From Fusobacterium ulcerans ATCC 49185 (lineage in GTDB: Bacteria > Fusobacteriota > Fusobacteriia > Fusobacteriales > Fusobacteriaceae): a stretch of 64,000 bases of DNA. Made by a program: the position numbers and the translations under genes. The first letter of the stretch is position 1. Each line of letters opens with the position of its first letter. This document shows, piece after piece, positions 16,146-25,478 of the stretch. The stretch lies in assembly GCF_900683735.1 (NCBI RefSeq), contig NZ_LR215979.1, forward strand, positions 3,472,001 to 3,536,000, in the 5' to 3' direction. The notes under the pieces were generated by a model. The model ran no database searches. It was not told where the DNA came from and worked only from the letters and a program-made list of their open reading frames with translations.

Positions 16146-17060
16146 ATGTACTATATAAAAAAACTGGTGAAAATGATTTTTTCTATATTTCTTATAGGAA
16201 CACTTTCATTTTTGCTCTTAGAGATGATTCCAGGAGATCCAGCATCAGCAATACTTGGTGTTGAGAGCAGTCCAGAAGACATTGAATTATTGAGAGAAGC
16301 ACTTGGATTGAATAAGAGTTTGATAGTAAGATATCTTACTTGGGGGAAAGGAGTACTTGCAGGGGATTTTGGAAATTCCTTTAAGTACTCTGAACCTGTT
16401 GTTGATCTTATTCTTAAAAGACTTCCTCTTACATTAGAAATAGCTTTGATTTCGATAGGGATAGTCTTTTTAGTGTCTGTACCCCTATCTTTTTTGCTAT
16501 ATAAAATAAAAAATAAACATGTGAAAAAATTTGGGGATTTTATGATAGGTCTTTTTATCTCAGTTCCATCATTCTGGCTGGGAATAATTTTTATGTTTAT
16601 TTTTGGTGTAATATTAAGATGGTTCTCTGTGGGATATAATAATACTTTTGCTTCTCTTCTTCTCCCATGTGTAGTTATAGCTATTCCAAATATAGGAATA
16701 ATTACAAGCTATATCAGAAGTAATCTGGAATATGAGATGAGAGAGGAATATATAAAATATCTCTATGTAAATGGACTTAAAATGAAATGGCTGAATCTAT
16801 ATATTTTGAAAAACTCTATTCTCCCAGTTGTTCCTTTGATAGGAATTATGATAATAGATCTTATTACTGGAATAGTAATAATAGAGCAGATATTTTCTAT
16901 TCCAGGAATAGGAAGACTTCTTATAACTTCTGTAGTGACAAGGGATATACCTTTAATACAGGGATTAATTTTTTATACATCTGTAGTCCTTGTTCTTATT
17001 AATTTTATTATAGATATTCTCTATTCAGTCATTGATCCTAGAATAAGGAAAGGGGAATAG
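16146..17060 (+). CDS. ABC transporter permease (DppB/NikB class)
   Basis: A 304-residue permease with about six membrane helices. The start at 16146 is preferred: it lies just past the stop of the binding-protein gene, and the reading MYYIKKLVKMIFSIFLIGTLSF is the usual family N-terminus. An upstream in-frame ATG at 16083 would overlap the previous gene by 62 nt. Family features are EMIPGDPASAILG, GDFGNSFKYSEPV, the EYIKYLYVNGLKMKWLNLYILKNSILPV coupling loop (EAA motif) and IPGIGRLLITSVVTRDIPLIQG. It pairs with the next permease to form the membrane channel. Confidence 0.92.
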   Translation: MYYIKKLVKMIFSIFLIGTLSFLLLEMIPGDPASAILGVESSPEDIELLREALGLNKSLIVRYLTWGKGVLAGDFGNSFKYSEPVVDLILKRLPLTLEIALISIGIVFLVSVPLSFLLYKIKNKHVKKFGDFMIGLFISVPSFWLGIIFMFIFGVILRWFSVGYNNTFASLLLPCVVIAIPNIGIITSYIRSNLEYEMREEYIKYLYVNGLKMKWLNLYILKNSILPVVPLIGIMIIDLITGIVIIEQIFSIPGIGRLLITSVVTRDIPLIQGLIFYTSVVLVLINFIIDILYSVIDPRIRKGE

Positions 17061-17061
17061 A

Positions 17062-17820
17062 ATGAAAAAAAGATATATTGTACTTATACTCCTTTTAGTA
17101 ATAATAGTGTGTTTCTATCAGAATCCATATGCAATGAATAATAATATGATACTTGCAGGTCCAAGTTTAAAAAATCTACTGGGATGTGATAATTTAGGAA
17201 GGGATATTTTCAGCAGACTTGTATTGGGTTCTTTCTATACTCTGCTTATAGCCTTTGTTTCTGTGGCACTTTCTGTAATTGCAGGAACAATGATAGGAAG
17301 TATAGCAGGTTATTATGGAAAAGCGTTAGATTCTGTAATTACATCTTTTATAGAGGTAATAATAGCTATTCCATCTATACTGATCGCTCTTGGAGTAATA
17401 ATAATACTAAAGACAGGGTTTATATCTATGATAGTAGCAATCTTTATTATTTACCTTCCAAGATGTGTAAATATGGTAAGAGGCCTTGTTAAAAAAGAGA
17501 GAAATATGGAATATGTAGTAGCAGCTAAAACATATGGAGTATCAGATTTAAGAATAATTTTCTATCATATACTACCAAATATAATGAAACCTGTACTTAT
17601 TAGTTTTACAACTGGATTTGCAGGAGCGATATTGACAGAAGCAGGGCTAGGATATCTTGGATTGGGAATACAGCCTCCATATCCTACATGGGGAAATATT
17701 CTGAATCAATCACAGTCATATTTTTTATCAGCTCCATGGTTTACTATAGCTCCAGGGCTTGCCATAATATTCACAGTTTATCAGATGAATAAACTTGAAA
17801 AGAGAGGAAAAAGATTCTAA
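17062..17820 (+). CDS. ABC transporter permease (DppC/NikC class)
   Basis: A 252-residue permease with about five to six membrane helices, the partner of the preceding permease. The LGCDNLGRDIFSRLVLGSFYTLLIA segment near residues 36-60 is the family hallmark, and EYVVAAKTYGVSDLRIIFYHILPN forms the ATPase-coupling loop. TEAGLGYLGLGIQPPYPTWGN follows, also typical. At 252 residues it is shorter than most DppC proteins (about 290), closer to NikC. It starts 1 nt after the upstream stop; the ATPase start codon overlaps its stop, so the operon is compact. Confidence 0.92.
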   Translation: MKKRYIVLILLLVIIVCFYQNPYAMNNNMILAGPSLKNLLGCDNLGRDIFSRLVLGSFYTLLIAFVSVALSVIAGTMIGSIAGYYGKALDSVITSFIEVIIAIPSILIALGVIIILKTGFISMIVAIFIIYLPRCVNMVRGLVKKERNMEYVVAAKTYGVSDLRIIFYHILPNIMKPVLISFTTGFAGAILTEAGLGYLGLGIQPPYPTWGNILNQSQSYFLSAPWFTIAPGLAIIFTVYQMNKLEKRGKRF

Positions 17821-18548
17821 TGATAATAAATATAGAGAAATTAAATCTGGAAATTGATGGACAGGTACTTTTAAAAGATATGAGTTTTCATATGGAAAAG
17901 GGTGAAATAGTTGCTCTTGTAGGGGAGTCTGGAAGTGGAAAGACCCTGACTACTAAATTTATACTTGGAATACTTCCAGAGAGAAGTATAATACATTATG
18001 AAAAATTTGAAAAGAACTGTAAAATAGGAGCAGTTTTCCAAAATGCTTTTATATCATTAAATCCAACGATAAAGATAGGAAGTCAATTAAGAAGGCTTTA
18101 TGAATCACATTATGGAAATAATGGAAACTGGAAAGAGGAAGTAACAGCTTTGTTAGAAAAAGTTGGAATAAAAGAAACTGATAAATTTTTAAAAAAATAT
18201 CCTCATGAAACAAGTGGGGGAGAAAGGCAAAGAGTAGTCATAGCAGGAGCATTGATAGGAAAACCAGAAGTATTGATAGCTGATGAGGTAACTACAGCAC
18301 TAGATATGAGAACAAAGAGAGAGGTAATAACTCTATTTAAGAATATAAGAAAAGAACTTGGAATATCTATACTTTTTATTTCCCATGATCTGGATTCTAT
18401 AAAAAACTTTGCAGACAGAGCCTGTGTTATGTACAAAGGAAATATTGTAGAAGAAAACAGCTGTGAGGGAATATTTGAACATCAGGAACACCCCTATGTA
18501 AAAAAACTTATAGGTTTTTCAAAAACTCTGTGGACAAGAGGAGAATAA
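17820..18548 (+). CDS. ABC transporter ATP-binding protein (DppD/NikD class)
   Basis: A 242-residue ABC ATPase. Walker A is GESGSGKT near residue 38, the Q-loop reads AVFQNAFISLNP, the signature is TSGGERQR, Walker B is VLIADEVTTALD, and the H-loop is ISHDLDS. It lacks the C-terminal oligopeptide extension that gives most DppD/OppD proteins about 330 residues, so it is nearer NikD in size. It is translated from the ATG overlapping the permease stop. With the next ATPase it forms the motor of the importer. Confidence 0.92.
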   Translation: MIINIEKLNLEIDGQVLLKDMSFHMEKGEIVALVGESGSGKTLTTKFILGILPERSIIHYEKFEKNCKIGAVFQNAFISLNPTIKIGSQLRRLYESHYGNNGNWKEEVTALLEKVGIKETDKFLKKYPHETSGGERQRVVIAGALIGKPEVLIADEVTTALDMRTKREVITLFKNIRKELGISILFISHDLDSIKNFADRACVMYKGNIVEENSCEGIFEHQEHPYVKKLIGFSKTLWTRGE

Positions 18549-18549
18549 G

Positions 18550-19296
18550 ATGTTTTTAGAGGTAAGAAATCTAAATAAATACTATAATTCAAGAAATCTT
18601 TTTTCCAAAGAGAAAAAGCAGATATTGAAGGATGTAACTTTTGATGTAAAAGAGGGAGAAATATTCTCAATTATTGGGCAGTCAGGAGCAGGAAAATCCA
18701 CTATTGGAAAGATACTTTTGGGAATAGAAAAAGAAAGTAGTGGAGATATAATGCTTATGGGACGTCCTCTCAAAGAAATGGTAAAAAAAGAGGTACAGAT
18801 GGTATTTCAAGACCCATATAGTTCTTTAAATCCTGCTATGAAAATAGGAAAAATACTGGAAGAACCATTGAAAGTAAATGGAGTGAAAGATAAAAAAGAG
18901 CGAGAAGAAAGAGTAAAGGCTATGCTCAAAGAGATAGGGCTGGAAGAAACATGTGGAAGAAAATATCCATCAGAATTAAGTGGAGGGCAGAGACAGAGGG
19001 TAGTTATTGGAGCTGCTATGATATTGAAGCCAAAACTTGTAGTATGTGATGAACCAGTGGCATCTCTTGACCTTTCTATACAGAATCAGATATTGAATCT
19101 TATCAAAAAATTCAATAGGGAGTATAATACCACTTTTATTTTTATTTCTCATGATTTGGGAGTTGTATATAATATTTCTCATAGAGTTCTTCTTTTGTAT
19201 AAAGGAGAAATCCAAGAGATAAGAGAAACTGTTGAGTTCTTTAAAAATCCTAAAAGTGAATATGGCAAATATTTTCTTGATGGAATAAAAGTTTAG
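18550..19296 (+). CDS. ABC transporter ATP-binding protein (DppF/NikE class)
   Basis: A 248-residue ABC ATPase, second motor subunit of the operon. Walker A is GQSGAGKST, the Q-loop region reads QMVFQDPYSSLNPAM, the signature is LSGGQRQR, Walker B is LVVCDEPVASLD, and the H-loop is ISHDLG. The VFQDPYSSLNP segment is specific to the peptide/nickel class. It lacks the C-terminal extension of full-size DppF. It starts 1 nt after the preceding stop and is followed by a terminator at 19340. Confidence 0.92.
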   Translation: MFLEVRNLNKYYNSRNLFSKEKKQILKDVTFDVKEGEIFSIIGQSGAGKSTIGKILLGIEKESSGDIMLMGRPLKEMVKKEVQMVFQDPYSSLNPAMKIGKILEEPLKVNGVKDKKEREERVKAMLKEIGLEETCGRKYPSELSGGQRQRVVIGAAMILKPKLVVCDEPVASLDLSIQNQILNLIKKFNREYNTTFIFISHDLGVVYNISHRVLLLYKGEIQEIRETVEFFKNPKSEYGKYFLDGIKV

Positions 19297-19339
19297 AAGT
19301 AAATTTCTGGTTAGAAGAAGATTAAATTATAAAATATAT

Positions 19340-19379
19340 AGATGAGAGTGATTAGCAATAAGTCCTCTCATCTTTTTTC
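19340..19379. terminator. Bidirectional intrinsic terminator
   Basis: A 9-bp stem agatgagag (19340-19348) / ctctcatct (19365-19373), loop 16 nt, then tttttt. It ends the ABC operon and, read from the minus strand, the convergent radical SAM gene. Confidence 0.75.
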
Positions 19380-19380
19380 T

Positions 19381-20250
19381 TTAAAATAAACTTAATTGAG
19401 AAGTAGAATTTTTTTCATCAAAAGCATTGAGATATTCAAAGATTTCTCTATTATTATGTAAAATTCCATGCTGTGAACATTTTCTGTGAAATAATTCCAT
19501 TAATCTTCTATTATTGAGACTAACTATTTCATATTTATTTCCAAAAGTGTGAATATATCTTTTCTTCATATGGGGGAATAATTTGTCTAATTGCTGATAA
19601 AAATATTCTCTGCTCCCTTCTCGAAGTGTCATACCAATTCCAAAACATATAATTCCATGAACTTTAGCTTCAATACAATAATCTAAAAGTCCATTAATAT
19701 TTTCAACAGTATCATTAATAAATGGCAGGATAGGACAGAGCCATACTACTGTTGGTATGCCTGCATCTCTTAACTTTTTTAATACTTCAAAACGTTTTTT
19801 TGTGGTACTTACATTAGGTTCAATTTTTCTGCATAAATCTTCATCATAGGTTGTTAAAGTGATTTGAACTACACATTTTGTCTTTTCATTTATTTTTTTC
19901 AATAAATCTAAATCTCTCAATATCATATCTGACTTTGTTATAAGAGTAAAACCAAAACCATAATTATATATTAAATCTAGTGTTTTTCTGACATTTTTGA
20001 TTTTTAATTCAAGAGGAATATAAGGATCAGTCATTGAACCAGTACTAACCATACATTTTTTTCGTTTGCGTTTAAGAGTTTTTTCCAATAGTTCAACAGC
20101 ATTTTCTTTGACTTCAATATCTTCAAAGTCATGTAGTATTCTATAGCAGCTGCTTCTTGAATCGCAATAAATACATCCATGAGAACACCCACGATAGAGG
20201 TTCATTCCATTTTTAGCTGATAGGATTCCTTTTACTTTTACATAGTGCAT
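19381..20250 (-). CDS. Radical SAM protein, SPL-like family
   Basis: A 289-residue radical SAM protein. The [4Fe-4S] motif CxxxCxxC is Cys22, Cys26, Cys29 (within YRGCSHGCIYCDSR). The pattern GMNLYRGCSHGCIYCD places it with the spore-photoproduct-lyase-like family found widely in bacteria that do not sporulate. KCMVSTGSMTDPYIPLE and TLITKSDMILRDLDLL match the family barrel. No SPASM domain is seen, so it is unlikely to be a sulfatase-maturing enzyme. It is cytoplasmic and single, facing its own promoter region at 20251-20400. Substrate unknown; DNA or nucleotide repair has been suggested for relatives. Confidence 0.88.
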   Translation of the reverse strand: MHYVKVKGILSAKNGMNLYRGCSHGCIYCDSRSSCYRILHDFEDIEVKENAVELLEKTLKRKRKKCMVSTGSMTDPYIPLELKIKNVRKTLDLIYNYGFGFTLITKSDMILRDLDLLKKINEKTKCVVQITLTTYDEDLCRKIEPNVSTTKKRFEVLKKLRDAGIPTVVWLCPILPFINDTVENINGLLDYCIEAKVHGIICFGIGMTLREGSREYFYQQLDKLFPHMKKRYIHTFGNKYEIVSLNNRRLMELFHRKCSQHGILHNNREIFEYLNAFDEKNSTSQLSLF

Positions 20251-20442
20251 GTTATCTCCTTAATTGAGCAAAAAAATAAAGTATTAAAATAAAGAATAAT
20301 TAAATATTATCTATATTATATCATAGATATTTAAATGTAAGTAAAAAAATAAAATTTTCAAAATTTGTAAATAATAAAAGAAAAAACGAAAGATAGATAT
20401 GCATTTTCTGAAATTGAAAATTGATAAGTTTATTTTGGAGGG

Positions 20443-20487
20443 AACTTCATATAATCCAAAACCAAGCTTAAAGGATTATATGAAGTT
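20443..20487 (-). terminator. Strong 3' hairpin after the M20 gene
   Basis: A perfect 15-bp inverted repeat (20443-20457 with 20473-20487) with a 15-nt loop, starting 12 nt beyond the M20 stop codon. On the minus strand no long U-run follows it, so it may terminate weakly or protect the mRNA's 3' end. Confidence 0.55.
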
Positions 20488-20499
20488 TAATTTAATTAA

Positions 20500-21675
20500 T
20501 TACCCTAAATATTTTAGAGCAAGATTTGTGAAAATTTTTATTCCATTTTCTATTGTTTTTTCAGGAACTAAGAATTTTGAATTATGCAAGGGATATTTAA
20601 CTTTTTCATCTTCTCCTGCTCCTAGCCAAGCAAAACTGCCTTTTATTTCTTTTAAATATTCTCCAAAATCTTCCGAAGTCATAACAGCTTTAGAAGGAAC
20701 TATAACATTTTTTTCCCCTAAAACTTCAGCAGCACAAGCTCTAAAGAATATGCTTGTTTCATAATCATTAATAACAGGAGCATATCCCCAATGATAGTTA
20801 TATTCATAATCAATATCATAAATAAGTTTGAAACCTTCCAATATATTTTTACATTTTTGTTTTATGTATGTTCTTAACTCGTTATTATATGTTCTGGCAC
20901 TTCCACTTAAAAATATTTCACTAGGGATAGCATTTCCCATAAATGTATCTGGTTTGAATATTCCAAAATTCCAAACCAGATTTTCAAATGGATCTATGTA
21001 ATGCATCCTTATTCCAGCTACAGTATTTAAAAATTGAGAAGCCACATAAATTGGATTTATACATTGATGTGGAAGTCCGATATGACCACTCTTGCCTTTT
21101 ATTTTGATTTTTATTAAATCACAGCTTGCCATCATTTCATTATTTCCAATAGCTATTTGTCCAACTGGAAGATCAGGCCATACATGAGCAGCAAATATAG
21201 AGTCTACATTATTTAAAACTCCAGCCTTTATAAGTCCTTTTGCTCCTCCTTCTATTCCTTGTTCTTCAGCAGGTTGGAATATTATTTTTATATTTCCATT
21301 TATTTTGTTTTTCATTTTATTTAAAATAACAGCAGTTCCTAACATAATAGCCATGTGAGCATCATGACCACAAGCATGCATATAACCATTATTTAAAGAT
21401 TTAAATTCACACTCTGTATCTTCTTTTAGAGGTAGAGCATCCATATCAGCTCTAAAAGCTATAGTTTTTCCAGAGTACTCTCCATTAATATAGGCTATTA
21501 TAGCAGTTTCATAGATATTAGTTTCATATTTTATACCATTTTTTTCTAAAAAATTAATTATACATCTTTGAGTTTCAAATTCAACATATCTATCTTCTGG
21601 ATGTTGATGTAAAAATTTTCTTGCTTCAATTATTTCTTCCCAATATGTTTGGATTAAATTTTCTATACTTTTCAT
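20500..21675 (-). CDS. M20-family amidohydrolase / aminoacylase
   Basis: A 391-residue metallohydrolase of the M20D type, which cleaves N-acyl amino acids or similar amides. The metal site is visible: HACGHDAHMAIMLG (first His and bridging Asp), FQPAEEQGIEGGAKG (catalytic Glu and metal Glu), and a later AAHVWPDLPVG His. The C-terminal LHNSKFLVPE holds the last ligand. It is cytoplasmic. It follows the YfcC carrier by 11 nt and is probably co-transcribed from the sigma-54 promoter at 23131-23146. A likely role is to hydrolyse the substrate imported by the carrier. Confidence 0.92.
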   Translation of the reverse strand: MKSIENLIQTYWEEIIEARKFLHQHPEDRYVEFETQRCIINFLEKNGIKYETNIYETAIIAYINGEYSGKTIAFRADMDALPLKEDTECEFKSLNNGYMHACGHDAHMAIMLGTAVILNKMKNKINGNIKIIFQPAEEQGIEGGAKGLIKAGVLNNVDSIFAAHVWPDLPVGQIAIGNNEMMASCDLIKIKIKGKSGHIGLPHQCINPIYVASQFLNTVAGIRMHYIDPFENLVWNFGIFKPDTFMGNAIPSEIFLSGSARTYNNELRTYIKQKCKNILEGFKLIYDIDYEYNYHWGYAPVINDYETSIFFRACAAEVLGEKNVIVPSKAVMTSEDFGEYLKEIKGSFAWLGAGEDEKVKYPLHNSKFLVPEKTIENGIKIFTNLALKYLG

Positions 21676-21686
21676 AAATTTTCCTC

Positions 21687-23087
21687 CTAGAATGGACCAT
21701 AATTTATTAATGTAGCAATTATAAGAGAAACTATAGCAAGAGCTATTAATTTTAAAACTAGAGGGAAAATATATTTTACGTATTTTTCATAGCTTATTTT
21801 TCCCATTGCAATAAAAGCAAATATTAATCCTGAAGTTGGATAAATCATATTAGTTATACCATCTCCAAATTGGAAGGCCAGAACTGCTGTTTGTTGAGTC
21901 ACATTTACTAAATCAGCTAACGGAGACATTATTGGCATAGTAACGACAGCCTTTCCACTTCCAGAGTTTATAAAGAAGTTAAGTATTAATTGAACAAAGA
22001 ACATGCAGATAGAACTCATAAATCCTCCAACTTTTTCAAGAGGAATAGAGACAGAATGAACTATTGTATCAACAATCATACCTTTAGTAAGAATGATTTG
22101 TACAGCTCTAGCTAGAACTACACACATAGATCCCATATAGAAGGTTTTTCCAGTCTTTATTATTTTAGTTGCTATTTCATTACTGTCATATCCAGCAATG
22201 ATTCCAGCAATAATTCCTGAAATTATTAAAATTGCAGTCATATCATTAAGTTTGAAATTAAATACAATTGCACCAATAACCATGAAAACTATTGTGGCAA
22301 AGAGCATAATTAATAAAGCTTTTTGTCTTAAAGTTAAATTTTCATTGAAGTTATCAGAATTTGTTTCTAAATCAGAGACATCAATATCAGCTACTAGACT
22401 TTTACTTTTATCTTTTTTTACAGCATCAGCATATTTTAATATATGATGAGCAGATATTAAAAAGCCAATTATCCATATTATCAATCTGAATTCAAATCCA
22501 GAATAGATAGGAAGACCAACAATTTCATGTGCTATCAAAATGGTATATGGATTAACAGGAGCAAGAGAAAATGATACAAATGTAGGAACCATAACAATAG
22601 CAACTCCAGTTAAAGTATCATAACCTGCTGCAAGAGCAAATCCAATCATGAGAGGAGTAAATACTAAATTTCCATCTAAAATTCCAGTAAAACCAGATCT
22701 TATAGCAAAGAATGTCATAAAAATTAAAATAAGAGTTTTAGTTTTATTATTTCCATCTTTTTTTAAAAGATTACTTATAAAATTTTGAAAAACTCCACTC
22801 TCTGTGTAAACTCCAAGACAAGCTGATCCTACTAACATTGTTGCAATAATGGAAGCTGTGGAAGCAAAACCTTCTGGAATAGCTTTAAACCAATTAAAAA
22901 TAGAAACAGGAACTTGTCTAATATACTGAAAACTATTTGGATCTATCTTGGTTACTCCATCAACTTTTATTCGCTCATATGTTCCAGCTGGAACAATATA
23001 AGTCATAATACCAGTGATAATAATTACCCCAATAAGAATAGCGTATACATGAGGTATTTTGAATTTTGATATTTTTTCTTTATTCAT
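21687..23087 (-). CDS. YfcC-family (DcuC/ArcD-like) transporter
   Basis: A 466-residue membrane carrier with about 11-12 hydrophobic segments. The N-terminus IPHVYAILIGVIIITGIMTYIVPAGTYER is the hallmark of the YfcC family, and the C-terminal half has NSGSGKAVVTMPIMSPLADLV and QFGDGITNMIYPTSG, also typical. Relatives are thought to carry amino acids or dicarboxylates, but few have been tested. A ggagg-like site (aaggggagg) lies before the ATG. It is transcribed from a sigma-54-type promoter with the M20 gene and diverges from the sigma-54 activator gene. Confidence 0.9.
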   Translation of the reverse strand: MNKEKISKFKIPHVYAILIGVIIITGIMTYIVPAGTYERIKVDGVTKIDPNSFQYIRQVPVSIFNWFKAIPEGFASTASIIATMLVGSACLGVYTESGVFQNFISNLLKKDGNNKTKTLILIFMTFFAIRSGFTGILDGNLVFTPLMIGFALAAGYDTLTGVAIVMVPTFVSFSLAPVNPYTILIAHEIVGLPIYSGFEFRLIIWIIGFLISAHHILKYADAVKKDKSKSLVADIDVSDLETNSDNFNENLTLRQKALLIMLFATIVFMVIGAIVFNFKLNDMTAILIISGIIAGIIAGYDSNEIATKIIKTGKTFYMGSMCVVLARAVQIILTKGMIVDTIVHSVSIPLEKVGGFMSSICMFFVQLILNFFINSGSGKAVVTMPIMSPLADLVNVTQQTAVLAFQFGDGITNMIYPTSGLIFAFIAMGKISYEKYVKYIFPLVLKLIALAIVSLIIATLINYGPF

Positions 23088-23130
23088 AGAATGAAACCTC
23101 CCCTTGTGTATAATGATGTTATATTAAATA

Positions 23131-23146
23131 AGCAAAAAGTATGCCA
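23131..23146 (-). promoter_or_regulatory. Sigma-54 (-24/-12) promoter for the yfcC-M20 operon
   Basis: On the minus strand the sequence reads TGGCATACTTTTTGCT, an exact match to the sigma-54 consensus TGGCAYRN4TTGCW. It lies 44 nt upstream of the carrier's start codon. The divergent neighbour encodes a sigma-54 activator. A partial palindrome acaat (23179-23183) / attgt (23196-23200) further upstream may be an activator site. Confidence 0.85.
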
Positions 23147-23361
23147 TAAAAAAGATAAAAAAGTCTTAAAAATAAAGTACAATGTTAATAATTTTATTGT
23201 GTATCTAATTAAAATAAGTATAACTTTAAATTATTAAAATTAAATGGGATAAAAAGTGTTGAGAATAAAAAAGGCTTTTCTTTTATAAATATGGTATGAT
23301 TGACTTAAGAAATAATAATGGGATGATAAAGTAAAAAAAGGATGAAAATGGAGTGAGAGAA

Positions 23362-25440
23362 ATGAAGAAAAAATTACTTCTTATAACTACAAGAAAAGAT
23401 ATGATGGTATTATATTTAGAAGAATTAATAAAAATATTTGAAGGGTATCTTGAAATTTTTTCATGTTGTTTACAAGAAAAAAATCCAGAAGAGATTATAT
23501 TGGAGGAGGCAGACATAGTTTTAGTTACAAGTCCTTATACTTTTTTTCTGGGAAGAAACAGAATGAAGGCTACTTCTAAAGTAATAAATTTGAATTTTAC
23601 TTTTAAAAAAGAAAAAATCGAAGAACTAAAAAAATTGCCAGTGAACACTGATGCCATAGCTTGCTTTGATTTTTCATCTTCATCCCACCAAGCTGCTTTT
23701 ACTCTTCAGGAAGCTGGAGTAGATAATTTAAATATATTTCCTTATTATCCAGGAAATCCAAATTTAGAAAATAAAGAGATAGAAACAGCAATAATAAGTG
23801 AATATGCAACTGAAATTCCATCTAAAATAAAATATATTATAGATTTAGGAAGAAGGAAGATATCTTTTGCTACAATTCTTGATATAGTTATAAAATCAAA
23901 TATTTTAGATGAGGTAATAGAAGAAAGAATATATAATTATTTCAAAGATACAGCTATTCCTAATGGTTATTTAAGCTATTTTTATGATGGATCTTCAGTT
24001 GTAAAGATGCAGTTAAACACTATTATAAATTGTATAGATTACGGAATAATGATTTTAGATAATGAGTATAATATTGTTAATTTTAATAAAAAATTTATTG
24101 AACTTTTTAATTTAAGAGGAGATATAACTAATTTTAATCTAAATGAATTAGAAATAAGTAATGAAATAAAAAAAATAATCTTAGAGAATTTTAGTATAAA
24201 AGACCAGCTATTTGAAATAAAAGAATTTCAAAAAAGAATTTTATTATCCAAAGAAAAAATAAATAAAAAAGATTTGAATTATAATATTTTTATTGTTTTA
24301 ATAAAAGATATAACAGATATTATAAATCTAGAAAATTATTTAAGAAAGCAGATAGCAAAAAAGGGACATGTTGCAAAATATACTTTTGATGATATTAAAG
24401 GAAATAGTTTAGAGATAAAAGATTGTTTAGAAAGAGCTGAAAAAATAGGAAAAATAGATAAACCAACATTAATCTTGGGAGAATCAGGGACAGGAAAAGA
24501 ACTTTTTGCACATTCTATCCATAATATTTCTGTCAGAAAAAAATTTCCTTTTATAGCTGCAAATTGTGCAGCAATACCAGCTAATCTTCTTGAAAGTGAA
24601 TTATTTGGCTATGAAGAAGGAGCATTTACTGGAGCTAAAAAAGGTGGGAAAATAGGTATATTTGAAATGGCTCATAAAGGAACATTATTTTTGGATGAAA
24701 TAGGAGAGTTATCATTGGAAACACAAGCGAAACTTTTAAGAGTAGTAGAAGACAAAGAAATAAGAAGGATAGGAAGCAGTGATATAATAAGTTGTGATGT
24801 AAGAATAATTGCAGCTACCAATAGAAATTTGGAGGAATTAATAGAAAAAGGCAAATTTAGATTAGATTTATACTACAGACTAAATACTTTAATAATTGAA
24901 ATTCCAGCTCTTCGTGAAAGAAAGGAAGATATTCCACAATTTATAAAATATTTTTTTGAGAAAGAAAGCAAAAGCGAATTAAAAATTGAAGAAGATGTTT
25001 TAAATTTTTTAATAAAATATGAATGGAAAGGAAATGTGAGAGAGTTAAGAAATTGTATTGAATATATGGCAAATGTATACGAAGATAGAATAAAAATGAA
25101 GGATCTTCCAATTTATATATATAAAAAATACTTGAATGAAAATAAAGAAAAAGTGAAATCAGAAGAAATTAACAGAGAGAGGATAGAGAATCAAGATTTT
25201 GATAAAAAAATATTATTAAAAATTTTTGAACTTTTACAAAAACAAAATATAGGAAGAAGAAGATTAAAAGAAAGGTTGCAATTTTTTGATATAAATATTT
25301 CAGAATATAAGTTAAGGGAAATTATTTTGTACTTTAATAAAAAAGGGTATATTTTTACTAATAAAGGAAGAAAAGGAATATTTATAACAGAAAAAGGAAA
25401 AAATTTTTATAAAGAATTAGAAAAAATTAGTGTAAAATAG
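23362..25440 (+). CDS. Sigma-54-dependent transcriptional activator
   Basis: A 692-residue enhancer-binding protein. The start at 23362 (ATG, ggag 8 nt upstream) is preferred to an in-frame GTG at 23353. Residues 1-200 form an N-terminal sensory region not firmly assigned; about 220-330 look like a PAS domain; about 340-570 are the AAA+ sigma-54 domain with Walker A GESGTGKE near 372, the sigma-54 contact loop GAFTGA near 422 and Walker B TLFLDEIGELS. The end is unusual: instead of a Fis-type helix-turn-helix, residues about 610-690 look like a winged helix (NIGRRRLKERLQ, KKGYIFTNKGRKGIFITEKG). It very probably drives the adjacent sigma-54 promoter. Confidence 0.92.
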   Translation: MKKKLLLITTRKDMMVLYLEELIKIFEGYLEIFSCCLQEKNPEEIILEEADIVLVTSPYTFFLGRNRMKATSKVINLNFTFKKEKIEELKKLPVNTDAIACFDFSSSSHQAAFTLQEAGVDNLNIFPYYPGNPNLENKEIETAIISEYATEIPSKIKYIIDLGRRKISFATILDIVIKSNILDEVIEERIYNYFKDTAIPNGYLSYFYDGSSVVKMQLNTIINCIDYGIMILDNEYNIVNFNKKFIELFNLRGDITNFNLNELEISNEIKKIILENFSIKDQLFEIKEFQKRILLSKEKINKKDLNYNIFIVLIKDITDIINLENYLRKQIAKKGHVAKYTFDDIKGNSLEIKDCLERAEKIGKIDKPTLILGESGTGKELFAHSIHNISVRKKFPFIAANCAAIPANLLESELFGYEEGAFTGAKKGGKIGIFEMAHKGTLFLDEIGELSLETQAKLLRVVEDKEIRRIGSSDIISCDVRIIAATNRNLEELIEKGKFRLDLYYRLNTLIIEIPALRERKEDIPQFIKYFFEKESKSELKIEEDVLNFLIKYEWKGNVRELRNCIEYMANVYEDRIKMKDLPIYIYKKYLNENKEKVKSEEINRERIENQDFDKKILLKIFELLQKQNIGRRRLKERLQFFDINISEYKLREIILYFNKKGYIFTNKGRKGIFITEKGKNFYKELEKISVK

Positions 25441-25478
25441 TAAATGTGGAAGTTATTGAAAAAACAGGGAGGAATGAA

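Noticed and set aside
19381-20250. Radical SAM protein as the maturase for the sulfatase at 43025
   Set aside because: It has one CxxxCxxC motif but no SPASM cysteines at its C-terminus and matches the SPL-like family; it is also 23 kb away.
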